Assembly: GCF_000421645.1 (NCBI RefSeq)
Contig: NZ_ATXK01000016.1
Location: forward strand, 1-37,943
Direction of reading: 5' to 3'
Length of the DNA: 37,943 nt
From: Aurantimonas coralicida DSM 14790
GTDB lineage: Bacteria; Pseudomonadota; Alphaproteobacteria; Rhizobiales; Rhizobiaceae
In this document: positions 8,904 to 16,711 of the stretch, piece after piece
Numbering within the stretch: the stretch's first letter is position 1
How the letters are laid out: the number at the start of each line of letters is the position of its first letter
Program-made: the position numbers and the translations under genes
The notes under the pieces: model-generated
Seen by the model: only the letters and a program-made list of their open reading frames with translations
Told to the model about the DNA's origin: nothing
Databases searched by the model: none

Positions 8904-9050
8904 TCAGCCCTTGGTGACGTAGGTCTGCTCGACGACCATCGGCTCAGCAACCGGTGCCTTGCCCTTGCCCTTGCCGATGCCCTTGCCCATGCAGCCAGCG
9001 AAGGATGCGAGGGCGACGACCGCGACCGATGCGATGACGATTTTCTTCAT
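8904..9050 (-). CDS. 48-residue lipoprotein with Gly-Lys repeats
   Basis: A small gene of 49 codons. It begins MKKIVIASVAVVALA, reaches the lipobox 'ASFAGC' with Cys20, then a 'GKGIGKGKGKGK'-type stretch and the tail 'VVEQTYVTKG'. TAGGTAG lies 8 nt before the ATG and a perfect hairpin follows the stop. The signal peptide and lipobox make it very likely real despite its size. The function is unknown. The basic Gly-Lys segment just after the lipidated Cys could touch membrane phospholipid, peptidoglycan or DNA; this is speculation. It lies among other envelope-protein genes on the same strand. Confidence 0.75.
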   Translation of the reverse strand: MKKIVIASVAVVALASFAGCMGKGIGKGKGKAPVAEPMVVEQTYVTKG

Positions 9051-9404
9051 TTTGAACTACCTATCAATGTGACGGTTGGTGCCGCAGCTTGAATATTCCG
9101 ACGCCTTTTTGCGGCCGGTGCGACAAGAACCTGTTGCGTTTGGGTGGTACGGGCAAGTGCGGAAATGCCACACATCGCAGGCAACGTGACGGAATAGAAG
9201 CGTTTGGCTCCGACGTGTGACTGCGGATTATGAAGAACCCTTCATAAGCGCCTGAAACTCCGTGTTCGTCCCTCTGCTCTCTCAATCCGAAAACGGTCCT
9301 GTTTGCAAGGGCCGCCAAGGCTCAAGATTCGTTAAATCCTGCAACAGAGTGCTGCATTTACCGCACTGCACCGCGTTGCTCTCCAAGCCGCAGGACGCGA
9401 CCCC
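9051..9404. other. 354-bp intergenic stretch, no gene supported
   Basis: A somewhat more AT-rich stretch between two minus-strand lipoprotein genes. It must hold the promoter of the small lipoprotein, but I see no convincing -35/-10 pair or operator. Short ORFs here have no ribosome binding site and atypical composition. Confidence 0.5.
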
Positions 9405-9941
9405 TCAGTTTGCCGCGACATTCGTCGGCGGACCCTGAATCACCGCCCGCGATTCGCGGATTGCGGCGACGTTCTGATCGATGACGGTCGGGCGTTCGGC
9501 AGCCGTGAAAGCGAAGCCATCGACCCCCGTCGTCGTGACGATTTCCTCCTGCAGGCGCTCCCGCGTGGTGCCGCAGCTGGCATAGGCGATCTCGGCGAGG
9601 GACATCTCGTCCTGCACCTCGATCGACGCCTTCACGGCCTCGTCGTAATTGCAGAAGGCGTCGGCCCGCAGCGCCTGGTCCAGCCGCTCGTCGAGCATGC
9701 CGTATTGCTGCTGGATCGCGATTTTGCGGGCGTTGTAATTGTTCAAATAGGTCTTGCGCAGCGCCAGCCGGCACTGGGCATAGACCAGTTCCCCGGGAAT
9801 GATCAGCAGGCTTCGGCAATGGGCGTCGTCCTGCGGGGCCGAGAGATCGAGCGCGGCCATGTCCATGTCGTCTCCCACGCAACCGGCGAGGAGTACGGCG
9901 AGAGCCGCAACAGGAGCGAGGGCGGGAATGCGCATGACCAT
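9405..9941 (-). CDS. hypothetical lipoprotein
   Basis: About 178 residues with no family I recognise. The signal peptide 'MRIPALAPVAALAVLLAGC' (or two codons longer, MVM...) ends in the lipobox LLAGC. The mature part has four Cys (in 'AHCRSL', 'AQCRLA', 'AFCNY', 'ASCGTT'), which could form disulfides in the periplasm. It is largely helical and charged in the middle ('NYNARKIAIQQQYGMLDERL'). The start could be 9941 or 9935; neither has a strong Shine-Dalgarno. A perfect 8-bp inverted repeat sits just upstream. Confidence 0.7.
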   Translation of the reverse strand: MVMRIPALAPVAALAVLLAGCVGDDMDMAALDLSAPQDDAHCRSLLIIPGELVYAQCRLALRKTYLNNYNARKIAIQQQYGMLDERLDQALRADAFCNYDEAVKASIEVQDEMSLAEIAYASCGTTRERLQEEIVTTTGVDGFAFTAAERPTVIDQNVAAIRESRAVIQGPPTNVAAN

Positions 9942-9949
9942 CTTCGTCT

Positions 9950-9967
9950 TTCTACGGTTCCGTAGAA
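9950..9967. promoter_or_regulatory. inverted repeat upstream of the hypothetical lipoprotein
   Basis: TTCTACGG-TT-CCGTAGAA is a perfect 8-bp inverted repeat with a 2-nt centre, starting 9 bp before the start at 9941. It overlaps the ribosome binding region, so it could be an operator or an RNA hairpin that occludes translation. Function inferred from position only. Confidence 0.4.
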
Positions 9968-10289
9968 CCCGGCTGTCTGTCGGATCGGCACCGCGACGTT
10001 GGCGCGGCACCATATGATCGCAAGGAAATTAAGGATCTGTTGCCCACGTCTGACGATCGTCTCGCAAGACTGCACGAACCCGGTTCGCACGCTGGACCGG
10101 ACGGACCGGCGCAACCTGATCGGACGCGAGACGCGCACGAAACGGGTCACGCCGCGGGCGAGAACGTCAGAGGGTTCAATTCCGGCGAAGGTGTGACGCA
10201 GGTGGGGCTTTCCGGACGCAGTACGCATGAAAGCTGCCCCTCGGGAGTATAGCGTACAGCGACCCGGTGATGGCGGCAGGCGTGATCGC
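9968..10289. other. intergenic stretch without a supported gene
   Basis: About 320 bp between two minus-strand genes. Six-frame reading gives only Arg-rich shadow frames. No clear promoter, repeat or RNA was seen. Confidence 0.5.
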
Positions 10290-10670
10290 CTATTCCTGCG
10301 CGGTCCCGGCCTCGATTCCGCGGCGTACCTCGTCGCGCAGTTCCTCGGTCATTTCCTTCGCCGCGCAGGTCCGCGTGGGGCTGATGACCTCCTGCTGCGC
10401 GAGGTCCTCGCGCGAGATCGGGCAGACCTTGCCGGCGAGTTCCGGCGTCACCGAGATGGTCAGTGGCAGCTCGGAGACCTTGATGCCGAGATCCGTCGCC
10501 AGCGCCGTCTTCAGATCCCAGTCGCCGAGCGACACCTCGACGAATTCCGAACCGGGTTCGCCATCGATCGCGGGCGCCTCGGTCTGCGCGGCGGCGGGAT
10601 ATTGCAGTGCGGTCGCCATCGCGCCTGCCAGAAGCAGGGCCAGGGGTGTCGACGCGATCCGGTGATACAT
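10290..10670 (-). CDS. small secreted protein, unknown function
   Basis: 126 residues. The start at 10670 ('MYHRIASTPLALLLAGAMA') is supported by TTGGAG upstream and by a signal peptide ending near 'YPAAAQTEA'. The mature part contains 'FVEVSLGDWDLKTALATDL' and two Cys ('GKVCPISRED', 'TRTCAAKEM') that could pair, and ends in a charged helix 'EMTEELRDEVRRGIEAG'. I recognise no family. It is read in the same direction as the two upstream lipoproteins but separated from them by about 350 bp, so it is probably transcribed on its own. Confidence 0.7.
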   Translation of the reverse strand: MYHRIASTPLALLLAGAMATALQYPAAAQTEAPAIDGEPGSEFVEVSLGDWDLKTALATDLGIKVSELPLTISVTPELAGKVCPISREDLAQQEVISPTRTCAAKEMTEELRDEVRRGIEAGTAQE

Positions 10671-10936
10671 TTCGTTGGCTCCAAGACTGCTGCAAGCGGT
10701 CGGCCCGCATGCCTGATTTCCCGCAAGCATAGGGTCCGACCGTGACTTTGCCATGGCGGAGGCGTCGCGCTCGGCACGGGAGTTCGCCGCAGGCGCCGCG
10801 ATAGACATCGGCAATCGCCCGATTTGCCTAGGCGGTCCGACAATATTTCATGGCTGCCATGCCGTTGTGCGTTGCAGCAAAGACGCCTAGCTGTCGGGAC
10901 AGGGAGGTCCAATTCTTCTTCAGAGGGACCAAAGAC

Positions 10937-11284
10937 ATGAAAACTGCAATCGCAACCGCCGCCATCGCCCTGTTCGCATTCGGCGCCGCACAGGCCGAAG
11001 AACTGAAGCCGCTGGCCGGCAAGACCATCGATCTCGGCGGCGTCAAGGGCGCGGCCTATTACACGGTCGAGGGCGAAGATTTCCGCGTCGTGACCACGCT
11101 GCAGGCCGGCGAGACGGGCAGCCCGCTGCGTTTCGTCTCGACGCTGTCGGACGGTGAGACACTGACCGTTCAGGTTCCGTCCCGCAATGGCGGCACCACC
11201 GAGGACCTGATGATCACCCGCACGGGCGACGTCCTCGACGTCTCGCCGAAGGCCGATCTGCGCGCCGCTGCCAGCCTTCGCTGA
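10937..11284 (+). CDS. small secreted protein, unknown function
   Basis: 115 residues. The signal peptide 'MKTAIATAAIALFAFGAAQA' is cleaved before 'EELKPLAG'. The mature protein is a compact, probably all-beta domain ('KTIDLGGVKGAAYYTVEGED', 'FRVVTTLQAG', 'LRFVSTLSDGETLTVQVPS'). The start at 10937 follows AGAGGGA. I know no function; the composition fits a periplasmic protein. A strong hairpin follows 30 bp after the stop. Confidence 0.75.
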   Translation: MKTAIATAAIALFAFGAAQAEELKPLAGKTIDLGGVKGAAYYTVEGEDFRVVTTLQAGETGSPLRFVSTLSDGETLTVQVPSRNGGTTEDLMITRTGDVLDVSPKADLRAAASLR

Positions 11285-11315
11285 CACCGCCAGACCGTAC
11301 GACCAGGTTTCAGAC

Positions 11316-11354
11316 GCAACGGCCATGCCGGAGAGATCCCGGCATGGCCGTTGC
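11316..11354 (+). terminator. perfect 16-bp hairpin after the secreted protein gene
   Basis: GCAACGGCCATGCCGG (11316-11331) pairs perfectly with 11339-11354 around a 7-nt loop. No T-run follows (CGTTCGGG). It probably ends or protects the transcript of the gene at 10937. Confidence 0.65.
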
Positions 11355-11440
11355 CGTTCGGGCTCACGGAATGTGGCTCCGGGTGCCGTTGCTGCGCGTG
11401 CGGACTTTCCTCGCGGCGAACGAACTGTCAGGTTCGGGTC

Positions 11441-12118
11441 ATGGCGAATATCGATATCAAGCATGACGATGCGCTGATCATCGTCGACGTACAGAACGAC
11501 TTCTGCCGGGGCGGCGCCCTGGCGGTGCTCGACGGCGACAGCGTCGTGGCGCCGATCAACGCGCTGGCGCCGCATTTTCCGGTCGTCGTCCAGACCCAGG
11601 ACTGGCACACGCCGGACCACGTCTCCTTTGCGTCCAGCCATCGGCGCAACGCGTTCGAGATGATTACCTTGCCCTATGGGCCGCAGGTGCTGTGGCCCGA
11701 TCACTGCGTCATGGGCATGAGCGGCGCGGACTTCCATCCGGCCCTGCATGTCCCCAACGTTCAGATGATCGTCCGCAAGGGCTTCCATCCGTCCGTCGAC
11801 AGCTATTCCGCCTTCGTCGAAGCCGACCACGCCACCCAAACGGGGCTGGCCGGTTATCTGCGCGAGCGCGGCGTCGGCCGGGTCTTCGTGGCGGGCCTGG
11901 CAACGGATTTCTGCGTCGCCTGGACGGCGCTGGACGGGCGGCGGGCCGGCTTCGAGGTGGTCGTCGTGGAGGATGCCTGCCGGTCGATCGACCTCGACGG
12001 CTCGCTGGCGCGGGCCTGGCGGGACCTTAATGCCGCGGGTGTCGGGCGCTGCCAGTCCGACGAGATTCTCCCCGGTTCGCCGGCGGGCGAGGATGCCGAT
12101 CGCGCTTCATCAGCCTGA
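11441..12118 (+). CDS. pncA: nicotinamidase / pyrazinamidase (isochorismatase-like hydrolase)
   Basis: Hydrolyses nicotinamide to nicotinate in the NAD salvage pathway, in the cytoplasm. The product is 225 residues, the usual PncA length. The catalytic triad is visible: Asp16 in 'IIVDVQNDFC', Lys113 in 'MIVRKGFHP', and Cys158 in 'GLATDFCVAWTALDG'. Metal ligands are Asp54, His56 and His60 in 'QDWHTPDHVSFAS'. The start at 11441 is preceded by a short AGG; a longer in-frame start (11351) would overlap the hairpin and is Cys-rich, so I reject it. An RraA-family gene follows after 67 bp. Confidence 0.93.
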   Translation: MANIDIKHDDALIIVDVQNDFCRGGALAVLDGDSVVAPINALAPHFPVVVQTQDWHTPDHVSFASSHRRNAFEMITLPYGPQVLWPDHCVMGMSGADFHPALHVPNVQMIVRKGFHPSVDSYSAFVEADHATQTGLAGYLRERGVGRVFVAGLATDFCVAWTALDGRRAGFEVVVVEDACRSIDLDGSLARAWRDLNAAGVGRCQSDEILPGSPAGEDADRASSA

Positions 12119-12185
12119 CTTGGCATTTGATCGCGCCGCGACTTGCGGTATCGATGGCCACCGTCATCAGCAGGAAGCGTGTTCC

Positions 12186-12884
12186 GTGAGTCAAACCTCG
12201 ACCAACGAAGTCTTTCGCAAGATCGCCACCGCGACGATCACTACGATCCTCCTGAAGAAGGGTCTGCGCAATGTCTGGCTGCGCGGCCCGATGCCGATGG
12301 AAGACGGCATGGAGCGGATCGTCGGCCGCGCCTTCACGCTGCGCTTCGTGCCGGCGCGCGAGGATCTGGCGACACCGGAATCCTGGTCGTCGCCCAATTC
12401 CACCCGTGGTGCCATCGAGGCGATGCCGGACGGCTGCATCGCCGTCGTCGATGCCATGAGCGTCGATGACGCCGGCATCTTCGGCGACATCCTGTGTGCC
12501 CGCATGGTCAAGAAGGGCGTCGCTGCCCTCGTCACCGACGGCGTCGTGCGCGATCTCGCCGGCGTGCGCGGCACCGGTCTGCCGGTGTGGTGCGCGGGCG
12601 TTGCCGCACCCCCTTCGGTGGCCGGGCTGACCTTCGTCGGCTGGCAGGAGCCGATCGCCTGCGGCGGCGTCGCGGTGTTCCCCGACGATCTGATCGTGGC
12701 GGACGACGATGGTGCCGTGGTGATTCCCGCCGCTCTCGTCGACGAGGTGCGCGATGCCTGCGTCGAGCAGGAAGAGCTGGAAGCCTGGATCATGACCGAG
12801 GTCGATCGCGGTGTTGCACTGCCGGGCCTCTATCCGCCGAATGTGGAAACCCGCGAGCGCTACGAGAAGAGCCGCGGCCGCTAA
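12186..12884 (+). CDS. RraA / HMG-CHA aldolase-family protein
   Basis: 232 residues starting at GTG 12186, set by AGGAAG 9 nt upstream. The RraA fold is shown by 'AIEAMPDGCIAVVDAM', 'GDILCARMVKKGVAALVTDG' and 'VVRDLAGVRGTGLPVWC'. The DG..RD signature holds the Arg and Asp that, in 4-hydroxy-4-methyl-2-oxoglutarate aldolases, bind the substrate and, through water, the metal. It could be a pyruvate-forming aldolase, an oxaloacetate decarboxylase or a regulator; true RNase E regulators are shorter (about 160 residues), so an enzyme is more likely. A perfect terminator follows. Two more family members occur at 32128 and 33836. Confidence 0.85.
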   Translation: MSQTSTNEVFRKIATATITTILLKKGLRNVWLRGPMPMEDGMERIVGRAFTLRFVPAREDLATPESWSSPNSTRGAIEAMPDGCIAVVDAMSVDDAGIFGDILCARMVKKGVAALVTDGVVRDLAGVRGTGLPVWCAGVAAPPSVAGLTFVGWQEPIACGGVAVFPDDLIVADDDGAVVIPAALVDEVRDACVEQEELEAWIMTEVDRGVALPGLYPPNVETRERYEKSRGR

Positions 12885-12910
12885 GGCTCAGCGCGCCTCG
12901 TCAGAACGCA

Positions 12911-12940
12911 AAAGGGCGGCGCCGCAGCGCCGCCCTTTTT
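12911..12940 (+). terminator. Rho-independent terminator (bidirectional)
   Basis: AAAGGGCGGCGC-cgca-GCGCCGCCCTTTTT. A perfect stem with T-tracts on both strands serves the RraA-family gene (plus) and the small hydrophilic gene ending at 12964 (minus). Confidence 0.92.
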
Positions 12941-12963
12941 CATGTCCGATCTGTCAGGACGGC

Positions 12964-13179
12964 CTAGGTGTCGTCGGCCGTGCCATCGCCCTTGACCGTC
13001 TCGGCCGGGCGCCGCTCGATCTCGCCGCCCAGCCGGTCGACGCTGCCCGGGCGATCGAAGGCGTTGTCCTGCGAGGGCCGCGCCTTCGGCGCGTTCTGGC
13101 GGTAGCTGACGTCCTGGTCACGATCCTGGGCGTCGGGATTGTTCTGCTGGTTGTCGAACCTGTCCGGTACATTGCTCAT
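12964..13179 (-). CDS. small hydrophilic, probably disordered protein
   Basis: 71 residues beginning [18 protein letters not shown]. It is rich in Asn, Gln, Asp and Arg with no hydrophobic core, so it is probably intrinsically disordered. GGGAG lies 7 nt before the ATG at 13179, and the bidirectional terminator follows the stop by about 25 bp. A second frame overlaps it (12954-13172) but lacks a ribosome binding site. Function unknown; similar hydrophilic small proteins in alphaproteobacteria are often stress-induced, which is only a guess here. It is divergent from msrB. Confidence 0.65.
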   Translation of the reverse strand: MSNVPDRFDNQQNNPDAQDRDQDVSYRQNAPKARPSQDNAFDRPGSVDRLGGEIERRPAETVKGDGTADDT

Positions 13180-13304
13180 ATGACACTCCCGTGCGTTGCG
13201 GCGGCAGCGCCCCTATATGGGAGCCAGCCGATCCGTTCGGGGGGCAATCCGCTGCGGCGGGCTTCGTTCCCGACGGACCGGAACAGACACGGAAGGATAC
13301 CGAC

Positions 13305-13712
13305 ATGGACGCCAAGACCTACCCCGTCACACGCACCGATGCCGAGTGGCGCGCGATGCTGTCGCCGGAGCAGTATCAGGTGATGCGCGGCCACGGGACG
13401 GAGCGCCCGGGCAGCTGTGCCCTGCTGCACGAGAAGCGGCCGGGGACCTTCACCTGCGCCGGCTGCGGGCAGCCGCTGTTCATCGCCGGCCAGAAATTCG
13501 AGAGCGGCACCGGCTGGCCGTCCTTCGACACGCCGGTGGAAGGCGCCGTCGAGACCACCGAGGATCGCAGCCACGGCATGGTCCGCACCGAGTGCCATTG
13601 CAGCCAGTGCGGCAGCCATCTCGGGCATGTCTTCCCGGATGGCCCGCCGCCGACGGGTCTGCGCTACTGCATTAACGGCGTCGCCATGGATTTTGAGCCC
13701 GACGACGCCTGA
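13305..13712 (+). CDS. msrB: peptide-methionine (R)-S-oxide reductase
   Basis: Repairs methionine-R-sulfoxide in proteins using thioredoxin. The product is 135 residues, standard for MsrB. Two zinc-binding CxxC pairs are present: Cys51/Cys54 ('TCAGCGQ') and Cys99/Cys102 ('[18 protein letters not shown]'). The catalytic Cys122 is in '[12 protein letters not shown]'. '[14 protein letters not shown]' is the conserved substrate loop. The start at 13305 follows GGAAGGA. No signal peptide is present, so it acts in the cytoplasm. It converges on fixS, sharing a hairpin terminator. Confidence 0.95.
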   Translation: MDAKTYPVTRTDAEWRAMLSPEQYQVMRGHGTERPGSCALLHEKRPGTFTCAGCGQPLFIAGQKFESGTGWPSFDTPVEGAVETTEDRSHGMVRTECHCSQCGSHLGHVFPDGPPPTGLRYCINGVAMDFEPDDA

Positions 13713-13720
13713 TCACGACC

Positions 13721-13749
13721 GCCACGCACCGGCGATCCCGGTGCGTGGC
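13721..13749. terminator. shared terminator between msrB and fixS
   Basis: GCCACGCACCGG (13721-13732) and its exact complement (13738-13749) around a 5-nt loop lie between the convergent stops of msrB and fixS. There is no long T-run; it could act on both strands. Confidence 0.7.
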
Positions 13750-13750
13750 G

Positions 13751-13909
13751 TCACCTGTCGCCCGGTGGCGTGTCGTCATCGGCGAGAATGCGCCATGCCG
13801 CGCCGTCGAGATCCTCGTACTGGCGGGTGCGCACGGTCCACAGGAAGGCCGCGAGGCCGACCAGCCCGAGCAGCAGCGCGATCGGCACGAGGATCAGCAG
13901 GTTATTCAT
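13751..13909 (-). CDS. fixS: cbb3-type cytochrome oxidase assembly protein CcoS
   Basis: Small single-span membrane protein needed to insert heme/copper cofactors into the cbb3 oxidase. The product is 52 residues. The N-terminal helix 'MNNLLILVPIALLLGLVGL' is followed by 'AAFLWTVRTRQYEDLDGAAW', the typical CcoS motif (F.W....GQ(Y/F)DD...), and a polar tail. The start at 13909 overlaps the fixI stop as ATGA, the usual fixI-fixS coupling. It is the last gene of fixGHIS. Confidence 0.93.
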   Translation of the reverse strand: MNNLLILVPIALLLGLVGLAAFLWTVRTRQYEDLDGAAWRILADDDTPPGDR

Positions 13910-16215
13910 GCCGTTGCCTCGGCAGCCGGCTCGAAGCCCGATGACCGGGCTTCCGTGACCGGCTGCGCCGACGTCCCGGCTTTGCCGTCGAAACCGCCTC
14001 CGGACAGTCGCAGGCTGTTGGCCACCACGATGATCGAGGACGCCGACATGGCGATCGCCGCCACGAGCGGCGTGACCAGACCCGCCATGGCCAGCGGCAC
14101 GGCGATGCAATTATAGGCGATCGCCAGTCCGAAATTCTGCCGCACCAGCCGCTTTGCGCGCAGCGCGATGTCATGGGCAAAGGGCACGCTGCGCAGACTG
14201 TCGCGCGTGAAGACGAAGTCGGCGGCGAGCCGCCCGGCATCGCAGGCCGAGGCCGGCGCCATGGAAACATCGGCGGCGGCAAGGCTCGGCGCGTCGTTAA
14301 GGCCGTCACCGACCATCAGGACATGGGCACCACCTGCCTGAAGCGCGCGGATCCGGTCGATCTTTGCCGCCGGCGACTGGCCGGCTGCCGCATGCCCGAT
14401 CTCCAGTTCGCCCGCCACCCGGTGCACAGCCACCGCGCCGTCGCCCGACAGCAATTCGGTGTTGAGCCCAGCCGATCGCAGGGCTTCGAGAGCCTCATGC
14501 GCGCCGGTCCGCAGCGATTCCCCAAGCGTGAAATTCGCCAATGTCTGCCCCTCGATGGCGAAGCAGACACCCTCGGTGGCAGGCGCAGCCTGGCCCGCGA
14601 TCTCGGCGACCCAGTCCGCGCGTCCGAGCCGGACGCGGCGACCCTGCCTGAGGGCGGCAATGCCGCATCCCGGCCATTCGCGGATGTCGTCGAGCTCCGC
14701 CACAGGACCGCTTCCCAAATAGTGCCGCAGCGCGAGTGAGGCGGGGTGGTTCGAGCGGCCGGCGAGGGCGCGCGCCACGTCGCGACCGGTTGCGGGCATG
14801 TTCGACGCCGCGACATGGGGCGTGCCCGTCGTCAGGGTTCCGGTCTTGTCGAACAGCACCGTGTCGATCTCGGCCAACCGCTCAAGCCCGGTGCCGTCCT
14901 TCATCAGGATGCCGGCCTCGAAGAGGCGCGTGGCGCCGATGACATGGACCACCGGAACGGCAAGGCCGAGCGCGCAGGGGCAGGTGACGATCAGAACCGC
15001 AATCGCCGCATAGAGCGCCTGATACCAGTCGCCGCCGGTCGCGATCAGCCACAGAAGGAACGTCGCCGCGGCGAGGAGATGGACCGCCGGCGCGTAGATC
15101 CGCGCCATCCGGTCGGCGACGCGCACATAGCGTCCGCGACCGGTCTCGGCCGCTTCCATCATGCGGACGATCTCGGCGAGGAAGGAATCGTCCGCGCTCG
15201 TCAGCGCCTCGACCTCCAGGGCGCCCGACAGGTTGAGGGTGCCGGCCTCGACGCGGGCGCCCGGCGCCACGGCGAGGGGCGCGCTTTCACCGGTGACGAG
15301 CGAGCGGTCGAGTTCGCTCCGGCCCGTGAGGACCATCGCATCGACCGGCATCCGCTCGCCGGCGGCGACGCGCAGGACCATGCCGGGCTGCACCTCGTCG
15401 AGGGGCACGTAGCGGGTTTCGCCATCGGCGAGCAGCGTCGCGCCGCGTGCGGCCAGTCGCGAGATGGCGACGACGGCGCTGCGGGCGCGCTCGCGCATGC
15501 GCTGGTCGAGATACCGGCCCACCAGCAGGAAGAAGATCAGCGTCACGGCCGCGTCGAAATAGGCTTCGGCGCCGCCGTTCAGGCTCTCGTAGAGACTCAT
15601 GGCGAGGGCCAGGAGGACGGCCAGCGAGATCGGGACATCCATGTTCAGGCGCCCGACCCGCAAAGCCGAGACGGCCGAGCGGAAGAAGGGCTGGCCGGCG
15701 AAGGCCACGGTCGGCACCGCGATCAGGGCCGAGACGAGATGGAAGAGATCCCGCGTCGCGGCATCGGCCCCGGACCAGACGGAGACCGACAGAAGCATGA
15801 TGTTGGCCGCCCCGAATCCGGCGATCGCCAGCGCTGTCAGCAGTCGTGTCGATTCGCGCCGGGTGCCCAAGGTTTCGAGATCGCCGAGATCGACGGGCGT
15901 GCCGGGATAACCGAGCGCGTCCAGTGCGCTGGTGATGACCGCCGGCGAGATTTTGGCGGAGCGTGTGACCACGGTCACCCGGCGCAGGGTGAGATTGACC
16001 CGAACCGAGGCGATGCCAGGCAGGGGCTTCAGGCCGGATTCGATGGCCGACAGGCAGGCGCCGCAGCGAATGCCGGGCACCGACAGGACATAGGTCACCG
16101 TGCCGTCCGGGGCCTGCCGCCCGGCATGGCGCAGTTCCTCGGTCCGTGGGTCGACGGGGCCGGCGACGTCGCCGAGGTCAGCGGGGAGCGTGAAGGCGGT
16201 GCCGCAGCAGCTCAT
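13906..16215 (-). CDS. fixI: copper-exporting P-type ATPase of cbb3 oxidase assembly (CcoI)
   Basis: P1B-type ATPase that moves copper across the inner membrane for cbb3 oxidase maturation. The product is 769 residues. Order of domains: a Cys-rich N-terminus (MSCCG), a heavy-metal-associated domain with the metal pair 'GIRCGACLSAI' (about 48-58), membrane helices, the actuator loop 'VTGES', the transmembrane metal site 'TCPCALGLAVP' (Cys about 412 and 414), the phosphorylation motif DKTGT (about 456-460), 'NHPAS' in the nucleotide domain, and 'MVGDGLNDAP' (about 634-643). The start at 16215 is preferred over an in-frame ATG at 16278 inside fixH. Its place between fixH and fixS separates it from general CopA exporters. 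Confidence 0.95.
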   Translation of the reverse strand: MSCCGTAFTLPADLGDVAGPVDPRTEELRHAGRQAPDGTVTYVLSVPGIRCGACLSAIESGLKPLPGIASVRVNLTLRRVTVVTRSAKISPAVITSALDALGYPGTPVDLGDLETLGTRRESTRLLTALAIAGFGAANIMLLSVSVWSGADAATRDLFHLVSALIAVPTVAFAGQPFFRSAVSALRVGRLNMDVPISLAVLLALAMSLYESLNGGAEAYFDAAVTLIFFLLVGRYLDQRMRERARSAVVAISRLAARGATLLADGETRYVPLDEVQPGMVLRVAAGERMPVDAMVLTGRSELDRSLVTGESAPLAVAPGARVEAGTLNLSGALEVEALTSADDSFLAEIVRMMEAAETGRGRYVRVADRMARIYAPAVHLLAAATFLLWLIATGGDWYQALYAAIAVLIVTCPCALGLAVPVVHVIGATRLFEAGILMKDGTGLERLAEIDTVLFDKTGTLTTGTPHVAASNMPATGRDVARALAGRSNHPASLALRHYLGSGPVAELDDIREWPGCGIAALRQGRRVRLGRADWVAEIAGQAAPATEGVCFAIEGQTLANFTLGESLRTGAHEALEALRSAGLNTELLSGDGAVAVHRVAGELEIGHAAAGQSPAAKIDRIRALQAGGAHVLMVGDGLNDAPSLAAADVSMAPASACDAGRLAADFVFTRDSLRSVPFAHDIALRAKRLVRQNFGLAIAYNCIAVPLAMAGLVTPLVAAIAMSASSIIVVANSLRLSGGGFDGKAGTSAQPVTEARSSGFEPAAEATA

Positions 16216-16225
16216 GGTCGTGCGC

Positions 16226-16708
16226 TCACTTGACCACGAAGCGGATCGCGCTTTGCCAGGGCTTTTCGCCAGTCGCATCGACCCGGACTTCTGCCTCCCA
16301 GATCCCCGGCGCGAGATCGGTGGTCACGCCGTAGCCACCGGCGCGCAACGGCGCGAGGCGCAGGGTCCGGTCGTCGCGCTCGGTGGCGGGGCGCCCGATG
16401 GTGGCGGCGACCAGCGCGCCCCGCAGCGGCCGGGCCCCGGCATCGCGCAGATCGACGCGGAAGACGCCGTCGGAATAAGCCGTCGTCGCCGTCCAGCCGC
16501 GCCCGGCCTGGGCGGTGCGCTCGGCCGTCAGCTCGTTGAAATGCTGGCTGGCGATATAGCTGTTCTCGACGACGAGGCCGCTCCAGCTCGTGCTGGCGAA
16601 GATGGCCAGGGTGAGATTGACCGAGATGATGGTGCCGAAGAACAGCGCCATGACGCCGATCATGTGCAGGCCGGTGAATTTGTCAGGACGAAACACGCGA
16701 CGCAGCAT
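16226..16708 (-). CDS. fixH: cbb3 oxidase assembly protein FixH/CcoH
   Basis: 160 residues with one N-terminal membrane helix ('GVMALFFGTIISVNLTLAIF') after a short cytoplasmic leader 'FRPDKFTGLHM', then a periplasmic beta domain. 'STSWSGLVVENSYIASQHFN' is the hallmark FixH segment. It stabilises the assembling oxidase. The gene starts 3 bp after the fixG stop and ends 10 bp before fixI, so all four assembly genes are one transcript. Confidence 0.93.
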   Translation of the reverse strand: MLRRVFRPDKFTGLHMIGVMALFFGTIISVNLTLAIFASTSWSGLVVENSYIASQHFNELTAERTAQAGRGWTATTAYSDGVFRVDLRDAGARPLRGALVAATIGRPATERDDRTLRLAPLRAGGYGVTTDLAPGIWEAEVRVDATGEKPWQSAIRFVVK

Positions 16709-16711
16709 GGG

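Noticed and set aside
7975-11300. Prophage remnant explaining the row of small lipoprotein genes
   Set aside because: No phage structural, integrase or lysis motifs; signal peptides and composition match the host.
10511-11839. 442-codon minus-strand ORF
   Set aside because: It runs across three genes on both strands (secreted proteins and pncA) and is compositionally atypical; a GC-skew artefact.
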